A stretch of DNA of 64,000 nucleotides from Siniperca chuatsi (Eukaryota > Chordata > Actinopteri > Centrarchiformes > Sinipercidae): positions 14,597,929-14,661,928 of the forward strand of contig NC_058056.1 of the NCBI RefSeq assembly GCF_020085105.1, written 5' to 3'. A program made the position numbers and the translations under genes. Positions 12,401 to 39,300 of the stretch are shown piece by piece (the first letter of the stretch is position 1; each line of letters begins with the position of its first letter). The notes below the pieces were generated by a model that made no database searches, was not told the DNA's origin, and saw only the letters and a list, made by a program, of their open reading frames with translations.

Positions 12401-15400
12401 ATTCATAGGCTTCCTAAACAGGCCAGACATGGGATCATCTACAGAGATTGGCAGGAAGAGAGAGAAGTGAAACTCTGTGAGGTTACAGACACAAAAAACT
12501 GATAAGGAAGAATGACAGCACTCTCTGTGTCACACTGTGTCTCTGTGTCAATCAGCCTGTGCCCGAGCTGTTTGATTAATGAAAACATCCAGTTTAACAA
12601 GGCTATGCCTCTGCTGGTGCTGCTGCCAGGGAGAAGGGTTATGGCACTGTGAGAGCAGCACAGTCAGACTGGGTGCTCGGCTGTGAAGATCAGTGAGGCA
12701 GCAGTAACAGAGGGTACTTGTACCCGGTGCGGGACAAAGGGGGATTGTTCAGACCCCAAAAAACCACAGTGCCACAACCCAAGTCTGTTCTAAATCATGC
12801 AGGCAAAGGGCTTTCTCTGCTCACATCTCTGCTCTGTAATCACTAATACGATATGAACAATATACTGTATGTGCAAGCTAGCATATACCCTCTCCAAAGC
12901 TTAAATGGTTTAAACTAGGCTAGACTAGGTTTACAAAACTGTTCAATATATACATGCATAAAATAAATATTTCAAACACTGCACCCTTACTGTATCCTGA
13001 TATTCAATACACATGCAAAACTGAAATATTAATAAACACAGTGATACAAGTGTAGTGTTAACGGTGTTTTCAACTAAAATTAAGAATTGAAAACCAACAA
13101 ACAGTGTTGGTGTTAGCTGTGCCTTTGTGTGTGCTCTGCTGTAAAATATCACTCAACATCTCACTGAATAATTTGTTACAGTGCTGCAGGGAAACGTTAA
13201 GGATGCTCATGTTACATGTGACTTGCAAAACAGGAAGCGGCTGACTTGATAGGGATGTTATTTTAAATCCTCAGGTCAGAAGTCAAGGTCAAGTCAAGTA
13301 TTCAGATTTGTTGACTCTATGTCCAACTTCCAGTCTAAGTCATGCAACTCGGCAACAAACACACGCTGCCTCCTGTTCATACACAAATACACAAGCATAA
13401 ACACATTATCCACACACAAACACACACTATCACCACACATCTGATGCCAATATTTTTGTTGTGCTGTGTACAAGTCAAAGTTTATACTTCCACTAACTGA
13501 GCTCCTCCTCCTGCTCTCTAGCCCTACTTCTCCCTGGGCAGCGGTGGTGCTATAAATAGGCTGGGTCCAGCTGCTGGGCTGGATGAGGGGGGAAGATTTA
13601 AAATAGCAACCTTAGGGTTAGCTCTGGAGGATGCAGACTGACTGACAGAAGACCCAACAGGTCAGGACGTCCCGTCCCTCTCTTCGCTTCCTCTAAAAAG
13701 CCCCACCACCCTTCCCTTCTGCTGTCCTTCCTACTGCTGCTCCCTCAGTCATTAACAATACATCATACCGCAGTACAAGAGCATAAACACTACACACCCA
13801 TGCTGGGACACAGGGGGAGGGCTGGCGTGACATGGAGGAACAGCAAAGCAGGCCCAGATGCTTTTGAGCTTCAGATTATTTTGTATTTAATAGACTCAAA
13901 TGTCTTGTATATCAACATTTGAACTGCTTATGGATCCAAGCAGTATGCAACATAAATGGGCACAGCTGCTGAGCCAAGTTCAGTTCAATGACATGAATGC
14001 CCTTGATGTACTGCTAAAGCGAACCAATGTATAATCCTCTTAGTGTACTACCATCGTATAGGTCCCATCAGCCATCACCCTGGCAACACCATCATAATCT
14101 AACACTCACTGATTCACTGTACAGTACAATCTACTGTGCAGATGTGGGAAGCACTCAGGGCCACTACAAACTGTGAAGTGAGGTGATCTCTGGAGCTGTG
14201 AACTGCCGATAATCCTGTTGACTGTAGGCAACACACAACCCCTCTCTCTATCAACCCATTCTACGTAACAACACAGATAAACTCACCAGCAGTTGCATAA
14301 GGCATCTGCAACAATAAGAAGGCTGCATGCTTGTCTTTAACTGCCACGAGGGCAGCCATTACGAGCAGCTACTTGACAAAGTTGGTGTGTTGAGATTGAG
14401 GGCATTTTGAATCTGCTGATATGGCGTAGCACCCAGACACTGGGAAAAAAACCCCCACAAGGCTGAGACAAATGCTCAGATGGGATTGGACGTGACAACA
14501 GAGGAATTCTCAGCTCACACTGTAGCCACACAACATAATCATGTCACTGAAAGGATGGTACAGTTAAATAAATAAGTCCTGGTGGATGTGCTGTGAAGGG
14601 GCAGTCCTTTTGTTGTCCCCTGTGCAGCCAGTGCAGCTCCGAAACTAATGCATCCTGACAATCTGTTCTATGCCAAGGCATAGGCTCCTAATTATCGGGC
14701 TACAGACAAAAACATGTGAGCACAGATGATATCAAAACAGCCGGAGTTGCAAAATGAATATATTACCACTTTGAATTGAGCTGCATGTGGGATTCAATGC
14801 GCAGCAGGGTTTATTCCCTTGAAGACACTTACTGATCCACTGCAGTTATTCAATGTGGAATAAAATGAATAAAGAAATTTCACAACAAACAGCTATGTTT
14901 GCTAGTCTCGAAAAAAATCATGTTGTCTCACTTCTTGCAGCCAGGAGTCCAGTGTAGAGACAGAAGAGATGCTGCTGGTTCCGCAACCCATCACAACAAC
15001 ACGCAACACTGACTTTCAAAGGAACAGTCTGTCTGTGTTGTCGAAGCACACGCCATCCCAATACTCCATCTGTGACCTTTTCGACTGTGGTGTTACCTTT
15101 CAGGAGTTCTCTTTCACTCCATGACCTTGTGGAACCAATCCATCAAGACGCTTACTGTGCTCCTCTTTCAAAGCCATCTGTGCCTTTGGCGTTAAATAAC
15201 GTGCTGTAGCTTTATTATTTTAGGTATAAATTGGCTAGTGGGAACTGCGCAATACTGTTTAGAAAGATAAAAACAGAAATTGATTTTGAAAGCATGGATG
15301 ATGCACAAAGACTGGGTTGGGTGTGCACATATTATGAGACATTTAAATTAGCCAGTTACGCTACTTGTAGAAAGCCTAGGAGATGAGAAAAATACCCTTT

Positions 15401-17130
15401 ATCAGCATAAACTTTAGGCTTGCCTCGTAGCATTTCTTTTCTTTCTTCTGTTATTTGGTGTACAATTTATTTTACATTTTTCATGTACATATATATTCTC
15501 TGAAAGTCTAGAAGTACATATTATGTTGTAATTGGTGTTTTTTTTCCTTTGTTTTTTGTATATGTGTTACCGGAAGTTAATATATTTTTTTGATATTTGA
15601 TAAACACCGGTGTGAGATGGGAAAAAAATGCACAATGTTTGGCATGACACAGGAATAAAAACTAACTTATTAACTAACTATAGTCATTTTCTCAGTGTTA
15701 TAATGCTTTTCAATATGAAATTTGCTGTACTTGCAGCTACTTTACACCTGAACATAAGTAACATCACTACAAACTAAAAGCTCCTTTTTGATGTAGAAGT
15801 TGAAACAAATACAAGTCCACATGAACAGTTAAGGCTGGACAAAATGATGGTGATTTTTTCCCCCCAATGCATAATGATAAATAATAATATATGCAAATCA
15901 CAATCTAAATAATCAAATTGATGCTAACAATCAACATGACTGTATTGGAGGGTGGTATAATATTAAATTCCTATATTAAGTCTCTTACTTATTTGTCACA
16001 GCTTAACTGAAGTACCACTCTGACTCTTGATGGTCTCTGGCTTTAAAAGCTTTGGATATGACATTTATGTTCATACTGTATTGATTGCAATATCCCTAGC
16101 TGAACAAATACATGAATACTAGTCACTAACTATCCTACTTTAATGTTGGTAAAAAAGGAGAAAATGGAGAGCACAATGACAGTCTATATTAGGAGCTGAG
16201 GTACAACAAAACTACTAGCAGAAATCAATAGAGGAACAGCTGTGCTCTGAGCCGCATTGATCCAAGACAATGAGGACATACAATTACTGTAAGAAACGTC
16301 AGCGTACCCACCACTCTTAAATAAAGAAAATCACTCAGGGCCACACAGGACAAATGTTGTTCCAGCGGCCTTTGTCAAAGATAAATCAATGTAAAGCCAG
16401 TTTAAATAAAAGTAAATCTGTCCCCATTCAGATTCTGAAGCCGTAGTAATGTACAGTACCTGTCTTCCACTGCATTGATCGTATTTTTCTTGCTTGGATA
16501 GAGCTTTATGCATGAATGGAGAGGATGTGGGAGGATCCAGACTGGGTGACTGCATGCTGTCGGCTTTGGGTCAAAGATGTCAATTTGATGTGATTTTGGA
16601 TTGGCATTTCACTTTCATTGTGCAGACAGAATTTGGCATTAAAGAGAGCAGACGTAGGCAGGAAGACAGGCATGTGTAGGTTACAATAACCAACACAAAA
16701 AATTTAGATGGACTACTTGTGTTTATAAGTATCTCTGCTGATAGTAGCTCTAATCCCGAGAGCAGTTTTGCAATACTCTGCTCGGGGATTACTCTATGCC
16801 CACAGGCTGGAGAGCTGGACTGAGGCAGTAAGATCGTAAACATAGCATCATATTTCACATGCTGGCTTTTAATTGTTTTCAGGGTAAACACAGGGGATTA
16901 AAGAACATGAGAAATTATGATTTATCGATATAATGATAGCAGTAATACTTTGTTATTGTCCCCTACAGTGGATCTTTTTGGGTTCGGCCTGTCATGCTTT
17001 TATCTGTCCTTTTATCCCTCAGCATTAGCAAATTGGTCCTGGAGACAAATGAATGAGATTGGAAACCTGGCAGGTAATACATAGGATGGAGCACTTGAGC
17101 CCAAATCATTCTGGAAAGCGAACACATATA

Positions 17131-17209
<79 letters not shown>

Positions 17210-18615
17210 TGTAAGCCTTATTTAATTATGTAAGGTGCTTGACAACACATGTTTAACCGCAAGCTTAGGATGTACATGCAGACACTGGCTCACACCTGGG
17301 AGCTGCTCTGCTTACATCTGGAAGATACTGAATTAAAGGTATCTGCAAAGGAAAAGACAGCTCTTTGTATTTCCAGTTTTTCCCAGACAGTCTGGCCATT
17401 TGAACTATCAGCCTTCTCATCACAGCCTCGCCTTTCTTGCCATTAAGCTGCTTCCCCCTCCCCCTCTTCCACCCCTGTATTATCTTGCGTCTTTATCATC
17501 TAGTCTGAAAAGACCTAGCACTGCTTGGCCCCCTGGGAACAGGAGCAGAGCTCTCACCAGCTAAAGGCACAAATGCACTGTGCTGGCTTATGCAGTCCAG
17601 CGGAGTCGACTAAGTGGTTTCTCTATCTGAAAGATATGGAAAAGACCCAGCCAGACATATGCTGCCTCATCCTTGTCACTGATAATATGCTGAAACGGAG
17701 AAAGACTCGAGTCTAATCCACCTATCAGGGACTGGATTGTGGGAGAACGTTTCCAATGACTGATGCACTTTGTCAGGACATGATAAAGTGACCATTATAA
17801 TACACTATAAGGAGTTACAGAGAGCTTTTCAGGGAAAGAAGGATGTCAAAATGAGGTGTCACTGTTTGTGTACACTAGGCACTTAGTTGTTTTCCTCTAT
17901 GCCAGAGAGCAGGGGAAGCTAGTAGACACACCATGTGCTAAAAACAAACTCGACAACACTTAGACCCGGTCATGATGCAGCAATATCTTCCACAACTTTC
18001 TTTTTCAAGCTTCTTGAAACCTTCACAGGATGGGAAACTTTTCAAGAGGCTATACTGTTCTGTACTGTCTGTGATTCAAGGCTAAGGTTCTGTCCCGTGG
18101 TAATTTAATACAGCTGAAATCAGCATTATCGGCGTCCTGTGGGTACATCACTGCTGTGAACAAGATTTAGGACAGGCATGGATCGATTACTTAGCGAGGC
18201 AATTCTAGACATCTTGAAGAGATACTATTTCACAGTTCATACTGTTCAAAGGCCAAACTTCCTTTCTGACCACAGTAAAAAAAAAAATCTTAACATTCCA
18301 AAAACTTCAAATATAATTTTGTGATCACGCACCAGCAAAGCGGAGAAGGTAAGTTTGTTTAAGAGGGGGTTGTTTGGAGGGAATGTGTTTGACAAAGATC
18401 AGAACATACTATAACATACTATATACGTGACCAGACTATAACATGTCTGGTCAAGAGGAAAATGTCCACTCTGCCCTGCTAGATGTGATGAGATCGGCAC
18501 TGTTCCCACCAAGAACATAAGTGACAGAGTAGATTACTTCACTGTTTTGGACACGGCTCAGCAGGAGTCATAGCAATAAGAGACAGCCATTCTTTCCTCT
18601 TTTAGGAATCAAAAC

Positions 18616-18646
<31 letters not shown>

Positions 18647-20239
18647 TTGTGTGGACACACCTACACAAGTTTGAGCTTGTCTGGCATACTATTATGAAAG
18701 CAGAGCATGTGCTTTGTTTTTTGTAGAAAGTGAGGCCAAACATTGACTAGCCAGCTCATCGTTTCACATATATTTTACGCTCAGGCTGCTAAAAGAGGAT
18801 CATTTTTAGCTCTCGTAGGTTATGTAAATTTTGCAATGCCTTTTTTTCCATTGCAACACTTTTATCTTTGGGTGTTAAAGTTCTATTTTCATGCCAAATT
18901 CTGTGCCTCAGAGGATTAAAGTCCAATTTATGCATTCAGAAATGCTCTTGTACTTAACGGATATACAAAAAAGATGGGTATTTCTTTTCTTTTTCTTGTT
19001 TTGGACCAGCTGCAGCCAGGGAAATGAGAAAGGCCTGAGCAGCAAAGAGAGGAAACTAGGCGTCGTTTTTTTTTTTAAAACATCATCTCATGAATTTTTC
19101 AGTGAATTCGTGAATGAAAGTGCAGGGCTCTAGTTTTTCTCGCCAAGCGAATAGTGAGCCCTGTTCCTTCAGGATTAAAAATAGCAGCATGAGCGAGCTG
19201 TGATGAGGAGGGTGATGGACTTAGAACTGAGGTCTGGATGATGTTCCCACAAAAAACACTGCCTCCAGCATCCAATAATATAACTATATCATCAACAATA
19301 CCAAAACAGGAATGTAGGAATCCTGTCATCATGCAGACTACGTGTTACAGCAGACCTAATGAAATATTTTGGTCAAGTCTCATCCTATTGATAAACTGTA
19401 TGATTTAATTATTTTCTACCCAGTCACTAGCTATGAAAGCTAAGGGGCTTGGGCCTGTAATCTATTTGTCATCCCTCTACCCCAAGATATCAAGAATGCA
19501 GGTATTTTATTGTAGATATAGGCCTACATGTGGGAGCTGGTACAGTAGTTTTTCCAGTGAATGTCCATAGGCCATTCAAAGTTCAACAGGCTATTTGTTA
19601 ATGCATGCTGCGTCCCATCTAAATCCTCCCACCAGACTCAAGTCTAATCAACCAAAGAACTGTGTAGATTAGTGGGGAAAACAATGGGTCATATTTGATG
19701 TTTCATAACTATCAAAGGCAAAAGCTCTAACCAATGAATTTCAGTTTTTGAAGATGTCTAATATTATTCCTTTCAGCATCCCTGTTGTGACAGCTGATTT
19801 ACTATCATCCTATGGAAGTTAGTCGCTTGCATCATTGTTTGTGTTTTCAAGCCCAGAAGTTTTAACTCAGCTGACAAAGAGGCCGCCTGTCGTAAAGCTA
19901 AATCTATGTCAAATGGACTCGGCTGCGTCTCTCACACATAAATACCGATGTGAGGTGGTTAAAAAACTATACATTGGTAAACATAAAGACTTAACTGCTA
20001 TAACTGTCCGCTTTACCTGTAGATGCAGTTTCCATAGCAACGGGAGGCCTTTTCCCCTCGTCCTGGAAAGGATGAAATTGTTGATCCAGGTCGCCCGCCA
20101 CCTCGTTGCCTCTCGGCTTAAATTCTTCACGTAGCTCGTCGAACCGGGTCGGTGTGTTATCAAACAGGCCGTTCCTCTCATAGTCATCCCCAAACCACCT
20201 CCCTTCCGAGCCTAGCTCCTCACCGGGCTGAGCAGACAT
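493..20239 (-). CDS. rtn1: Reticulon 1, long isoform (RTN1-A type), 9 coding exons, 733 aa
   Basis: Reticulons are double-hairpin membrane proteins that curve the tubular ER; RTN1 is the neuronal/neuroendocrine member. Coding exons from 5' to 3' (high to low): 20239-20017, 12438-11707, 11232-10552, 2667-2460, 2343-2205, 1998-1929, 1512-1466, 1376-1318, 535-493. They sum to 2202 bp with every phase matching. Exons 1-3 (residues 1-545) are acidic and low complexity, but keep blocks I know from mammalian RTN1-A: PPVAMETAST, TPVKITLTE, PTVTLSEPEDDSP, SSAESGDSEIELVSE, YSILREEREAELDS and SASEESPKREQ. Residues 546-733 are the reticulon homology domain, starting AIDLLYW. It has two long hydrophobic stretches around a loop containing KELRRLFLVQDL, and ends KIPGAKRKEE, a lysine-rich tail as in ER proteins. 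Exon sizes 208, 139, 70, 47 and 59 are those usual for reticulons. The donor of exon 2 (C then gtacgc at 11706) is weak and was chosen because it alone keeps phase. Whether this is the teleost a or b copy was not decided. Confidence 0.95.
1000..1200. repeat. Degenerate interspersed repeat in the last rtn1 intron
   Basis: The stretch around 1048-1080 (gggttaagtgccttgcac, then agggcacttcagtgg) resembles a repeat I know from many teleost genomes, where a gggttaggtgccttgctcaagggcac core is common. Ends and family could not be set by eye. Confidence 0.45.
1318..2667 (-). CDS. rtn1: Reticulon homology domain exon block (shared by all rtn1 isoforms)
   Basis: Five exons (2667-2460, 2343-2205, 1998-1929, 1512-1466, 1376-1318), with the terminal exon at 535-493, encode the roughly 188-residue reticulon domain. 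The first exon holds hydrophobic segment 1, from SGAVFSSVLLLLFSLTQFS to LSATISFRIY. The second encodes the cytosolic loop with AYLEIEIALSQDQISKY. The 70-bp exon starts segment 2 (FAVLMWLLTYVGALFNGLTL) and the 47-bp exon finishes it (VVSMFTMPVVYEKHQ). The 59-bp exon encodes AQIDQYVGLIRTQVNSVVGK. This is the most conserved part of the gene. No truncation or frame break was seen. Confidence 0.95.
4438..4450 (-). CDS. rtn1: Possible third rtn1 first exon (encodes only Met-Gly-Ala-Ala)
   Basis: On the minus strand an ATG at 4450-4448 is followed by GGAGCCGCAG and a good donor (gtcagt). Its end phase fits the reticulon-domain exon at 2667, giving MGAA before AIDLLYW. It sits at the edge of a GC-rich island (4500-4600). 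A stop codon lies upstream in the same frame, so nothing longer can be encoded. I know of no homologue of this start; it is only a phase-compatible candidate. Confidence 0.2.
4963..5047. repeat. Polypurine (GA/GGA) tract
   Basis: About 85 bases with almost no pyrimidines on the plus strand, built of gaga, ggaagg and gggagg units. It could form triplex DNA or act as a pyrimidine-rich promoter-proximal stretch for minus-strand transcription. Confidence 0.8.
7838..7898 (-). CDS. rtn1: Alternative first coding exon of RTN1-C
   Basis: Inside the 7.9-kb intron before the reticulon domain, an ATG at 7898-7896 opens a 61-bp exon. It starts MQATADVTKKESSWSGW, ends with codons for Lys-Gly-Gln plus one G, and is followed by the donor gtactg. 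The last G completes the Ala codon of the exon at 2667 in frame. Joined to the six shared exons it gives 627 bp, i.e. 208 aa, the same length as human RTN1-C. The human start, MQATADSTKMDCVWSNW, is clearly homologous. This is the short neuronal isoform, made from an internal promoter, consisting almost only of the membrane domain. Confidence 0.9.
7899..8250 (-). promoter_or_regulatory. rtn1: Putative 5' UTR and promoter of RTN1-C
   Basis: Upstream (higher coordinates) of the RTN1-C start, the sequence becomes GC-rich, with a CT-rich run on the minus strand (8041-8075) and CpGs near 8090-8130. No clear TATA box was seen, so a CpG/CT-rich initiator type is more likely. The position follows from the start codon; the exact transcription start is unknown. 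Confidence 0.5.
9169..9182. promoter_or_regulatory. RFX X-box palindrome
   Basis: GTTGCTATAGCAAC is a perfect 14-bp palindrome and fits the RFX-family X-box (GTNRCC, short spacer, RGYAAC) except for one base. It lies about 1.27 kb upstream of the RTN1-C start. Binding is inferred from sequence only. Confidence 0.5.
9258..9271 (-). promoter_or_regulatory. CTCF-like site
   Basis: Read on the minus strand, CCACTAGAGGGCGC is a near-perfect CTCF core. It lies in an rtn1 intron between the long- and short-isoform promoters. Confidence 0.5.
11233..11706 (-). other. rtn1 intron 2 with a MITE-like insert
   Basis: A 474-bp intron. About 11420-11662 starts gggggtggccgatatgacg and ends catcacccac, so the termini are roughly inverted. 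The A/T-rich body carries cgatat motifs, as in non-autonomous hAT elements of fish. The element nearly reaches the weak donor at 11706. Confidence 0.5.
15833..16099. mobile_element. Degenerate MITE-like element
   Basis: It begins ggctggacaaaatgatgg and ends tgcaatatccctagc. The ends are imperfectly inverted and resemble the ggctgggcgatat-type termini of fish non-autonomous hAT elements. The body is A/T-rich with no coding capacity. Confidence 0.4.
17132..17205. repeat. AT dinucleotide microsatellite
   Basis: An uninterrupted alternating T/A run of about 74 bp in rtn1 intron 1, likely length-variable and able to extrude cruciforms. Confidence 0.95.
18622..18647. repeat. GT dinucleotide microsatellite
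   Basis: A run of TG units in rtn1 intron 1. Confidence 0.9.
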
Positions 20240-20560
20240 GCTTTTTTGCTGTTATCGGACAGAAGGTATACTAGCTAATAGGCTTCCTCTTCCTCCTCTC
20301 TACAGTATATCGGGGCTGTACTGTAACTGAGCAGTGGCAGCCCTTTGCGCTAGAATGGGTGACGGAGACAAACACACAACAACGCAGCTCCTGGCCGCAC
20401 CGGCGTCTGTCAACTGAGCCTAGGGTTTATAGACGCCACAGATGAGGCGGTGCGGTCGGTCGGGGAGCAAGAAGAGAGGAGTGAGGTTGATTGTTTTAGT
20501 TCACTGCTCCAACGGTGACGTCATGGTGTCCGCGAGGCTCAGGGTTGGCACTTTATATGG
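20240..20560 (-). promoter_or_regulatory. rtn1: rtn1 long-isoform promoter and 5' UTR
   Basis: On the minus strand a TATA-like ATATAAAG lies at 20558-20551, about 315 bp upstream of the start codon. A perfect CRE palindrome (TGACGTCA) lies at 20516-20523, about where transcription should begin. The 5' leader to the ATG is GC-rich with CpGs. Neuronal genes often carry CREs; actual binding is inferred. Confidence 0.6.
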
Positions 20561-21386
20561 GGCAGAGTCATTTATGAAAGGCATTTTCGGCGTACAAATG
20601 TAGTCAATGAAGTATTTGACATTGACGCCGTGAATGACAGCAAAATGAAGCTTGGCGTGGTGAAACAGGTAGCCTGTAGCAATCTCTACAACTCAGTGAA
20701 ATTGGACGCATGGCCCAGGGGATGCATAATAAAGATGGAATTTCCAGGTCAATAATACGAACTGAATATGATGAAAATTAGATAGAAATTGTAGGGTAAT
20801 GTTTTATAAAAACTGTGCCTATAAAAGATAGCAACATTTTATGATATGGTGAAAAAATTATATTGCAGTGTGGCGCCATCATGTGGTAACGCTAGCTATG
20901 ATCTAAAGTTTCAACATGGCTCCTTAGCAACCAGACGCTCCTGCCTGGACACAGTCTGATGCCAAACATTGCTAAAGTCAGATGGGCCACAGAGTTTGTG
21001 TTTGATCTGAAGTCCGCCGGTATTAGTGTTAATTCTGTTTGCCATTCGATGTTTAATTTTAATTTATGTTAATACTGACATTTATAACGGACGTGAGCTA
21101 ACAGTTCAAATATCTGCGCCTAACGTTAGCTAGCTGGTAGCACTTTAAAGGCTAGTGAAGTTAGCGTGAATGTGTGGCGACATTTAGTGTGTTTGTTTAC
21201 TACCTCAGTTATTAGTTACCATGCTTACCCTATCTGGCAGCCTAATTGCTATGCTCTTTAGTCTCCCAATAGACCATTAGTAGAATAAAGCAGGGTGTAT
21301 GCATTATAAGGGCAAATTAGTTAACACACTGCTTTATTTAGCTTTAGCTCAGCTACAGTAACGTTATATTTCAAGACGGACAAGTT
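20561..21386. other. Shared intergenic region between divergent rtn1 and lrrc9
   Basis: About 0.8 kb between the rtn1 TATA box and the lrrc9 start codon. It holds a partial RFX X-box (ggctcc, tt, agcaac at 20918-20931) and an AACGTTAGCTAGC motif at 21122-21134. No untranslated lrrc9 exon could be proved. No open reading frame has homology here. Confidence 0.55.
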
Positions 21387-36067
<14,681 letters not shown>

Positions 36068-36219
36068 CTGCCAGAAGAGGTGGAGCATACACTGATACTG
36101 GTCAATCAGTACACAATCCAAAGGTGAACACATGCGACAGCCATGACTGTGGTGTGGTCATATATCACAGCATTTTAAGAGATCATATCTTGAAGGTGGT
36201 GTTTTTGTAAGTGGGCCTT

Positions 36220-36349
36220 AATAAATATGAGCATCTGCTACGTTTGCATATTTAATGAGGAAAAAGTCAAAACATAGGATAATTCAAGTATCTTTTGTTT
36301 TTTGACATGGCGATAAGTAACTTTCTGTTGCTGTTTACATATCAATAAA
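36220..36349 (+). terminator. lrrc9: lrrc9 poly(A) signals
   Basis: AATAAA occurs at 36220-36225 and again at 36344-36349, about 155 and 280 bp after the lrrc9 stop codon. Either could end the transcript. Confidence 0.6.
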
Positions 36350-39300
36350 TCACCTTTGCAGCTCTTTAGTTTAAACTAAAACATGTTTGGGGTTGAAGAA
36401 AATTAGGCTACTTGAAAGTTGCATGTAGTGCATCCCTTTCAAATGCATTTATAATGACTGTGACCTTATTTTCTATCCACATATGTGGATCACTAACCAT
36501 GGTAATCTGAGGATGAGAGGTTTTGGTGTCATTTCTACTGCTATCCCATCTTTGGCTCCAAACAAGTAAAAAAACACCCACAGATGTAAGGGCGTGTGAG
36601 GGTGGCAAGCTGCGTCCATTGGGTCAAATGCATCTCCAACAACTGGATAATCCAGCTTTAGCACACCTCTCTGTGCACAATAATCTGCAGTCACTCAGAT
36701 AAAGATATAATCTTGAATGAGGTCCAAATGGATTTCATGTTAGCCTCTTTTCTAAAAGCCCACCACAGTTTCGACTAATAGGCAAATCTCGTGTGTTGTA
36801 ACTGGAAATGAATTTACCCCACTTGATATTTATGATATTAGTTCTGCTGAACATGAAATTATAATCCTCTCTGTCTTTCTGTCAATTTAGTCTAGTATCT
36901 AGTAATCCTGTAGTTAACAAAACCACTAGTCTGAGCCTTAAATGTGGAGGATACAGCCTATATTATGTGATCTAAAGCCTTTTTTATTGTGAGACCCCTA
37001 AACTGATAATAAAGATGAAAACCTCCATGTGAAAAAATAGATCGGACATTCTATTCCTATCCATCAACCTATGCATAAATAGCAGGGAAAGAAAGTCGTT
37101 CTCACTGTCACTGTGCAGACTGTTATCTGTCCCAACAACGTCTTATAAAGTTAAATTATTGTTTTATTTAACTTGAGACCTGTACTTTTTAATAATAATA
37201 CGTACTCCTTAAAAAAGACACAACATACATAATTAAGTTAGACTAGTTTGGGGAAATGTATGCCTAAATTGTAAACAGCAGCAAAAGCAGAGAGTTCATT
37301 TTCACCAGGGACATTCTTTCCAAAGGACATCACTTTGAATCCATTGAAGCCAGAAGCAGTAACATTTTCTTTCATATTTCTTCCACCAACCTGAACTATG
37401 GCCTTTATGGCTCAGTGGTGTGAATGTGACCACTAGGTGTCCTTAGAGCTCCATTAGCTCTCCCTTTATGACACTGCTAATCAGTCCTCAATGAATTTAC
37501 CACCTGCTTTGTAGGTTATTAGTTGAGGCGGATACTTGTGTGTATGCTTTAATTTTGTGTTTCCTGCCTGTGTAGCCTTTGCTGAACATGTGAGGCAACA
37601 GCCAACTCTAGGCAGCAAAAGTGAAAAGCTCACCCCCAAACAAGCTCCTCTAATGCATGTACTTAACTTCACTTAATTTGTGTTAATTCCCAGCATTCAG
37701 CGGGGCTAATGACTGTGCAAGTGAGTGCACTGTCATTACCTTGCTCTGCCTGACATCAAATGGCAGCTGATGGACTCACATTGAATAAAAAAACACACTC
37801 TAATGCACAAATTTGGGGGCTCAGTGAGAGCTCTCTAATACATTAAGTATTGCAAAGGATACTTAAATATTTTATATTTGTGTACAGTATGTGCAGTATG
37901 AATATGCTAGAAATATAACTGTTGTTAATGCAATTGTATTCCTGTGTGTAGTGTAAGCTTATAGTGAGCATACCACTTCATACTGTATGTTTCTCTTTGC
38001 TTATCTGTCAGTATTTTTAACATTAAAATGACATTAGCATAAAGATTGTGAATAATTCATCAGTTCTGAGTGAACCCAGATGCACTGCTCGCTCTGTCTA
38101 TCTCTCTCCCTCTCTTCACTCCTCCATGTGAGCAGACTACATGGTTCGCAGCTGGTTTAATGGGATGGAATGTGACAGGTTATGTTTTCATCTGCCTGAT
38201 ATGGAGCCCGGCTCGGGCGGGAGGGAACAAGAGGGTGAGAGGGGGAAGTGAGTTGGTCTCTACAGTTGTAGTCTGGATTCATAATTAGACATGTTTCTGC
38301 TTGTTGTGATTCAGTTATAGATGATGCTCTTTCCCCCATCCCCACCATCACACACACACACACACAGAAAAACACATGCTCTGTATGGGGCCATTACTGC
38401 TGGTCCACTAACTCCCTACATTTGCTGTGTCTGTGCATTCAGAGCGCCATTAGTCCAAGACTCTGTGAATAATTGCTGAATGGACCATGTTTTCACTGCT
38501 ATCTACTCAGGTTCTAGTGTTGGTTGATGTTGTGGGTGAAGTGAGAGGGATGAGGACATTGATTGATGTGTGATGCCAAAGATAATGCTGCATCTTGTGC
38601 AATGCTTATCGAAGCATTATGCGCAGTATGTGTAATGAATGAACAACATTAAACTCCACATACATTACACATTTACAAGCTTTTATGAAGTGCTTTGGTA
38701 GAGGTTACAATTAAATCAACATCATCACTTGACTTGGAATTGCTGTTGTATAAATGAAATGTTCTCTCCACATTTGGCTTCTGATGGCAACCGACTGCAT
38801 GTCATCATCAAAACATAAATTATTTTGTTTTCTAAAGGTGCATATTAAGTCCCCAGTTCATTTTTCATCCCCACAAATACATCCTGTATTCAAAAACAAT
38901 CTTGCCATATTGCCTCTCTTGAAATCTGTCATTGAGTTATTGTTGGCGCTTGTCATTTTCCTGTGATTTGTTTCCTGTGAAGCTCCCTAGAATAAAGAGC
39001 GAATGGAGAAAGCGATTGGGAAAATACAGATAAAAGAATGTAGTGACAGTGACAATTAGAATGAAAAGGAAAATGCTTTTATTTTGTGTAGACATTTTGG
39101 ATAAGAGCACGCCTCGTAGAAGCATTAAATCTTAACTGCTATTCATTGCTGGACTTGTGTGTAATTTATCACATTATTTCAATCACACAAGGCGTGTTGC
39201 ATGGTTAAAATGCCAAAAACAAGGTAACAACAACCAAACAACAGATAAATACCCAATTTTCTTGTAAATTTAACAGGAATCAATTTTCAGAGCACTGTCA

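Larger units (their letters stand above)
12439..20016. other. Large rtn1 intron 1 (7.6 kb)
   Basis: Non-coding. It contains an acttg-type degenerate run (about 13270-13350), a degenerate MITE-like stretch (15833-16099), a 74-bp AT repeat (17132-17205), a hairpin at 18429-18452 and a GT microsatellite (18622-18647). The rest is A/T-rich, with no supported exon. Confidence 0.65.

Noticed and set aside
17132..17205. AT run as a replication origin or matrix-attachment element
   Set aside because: No supporting motif beyond the dinucleotide repeat.
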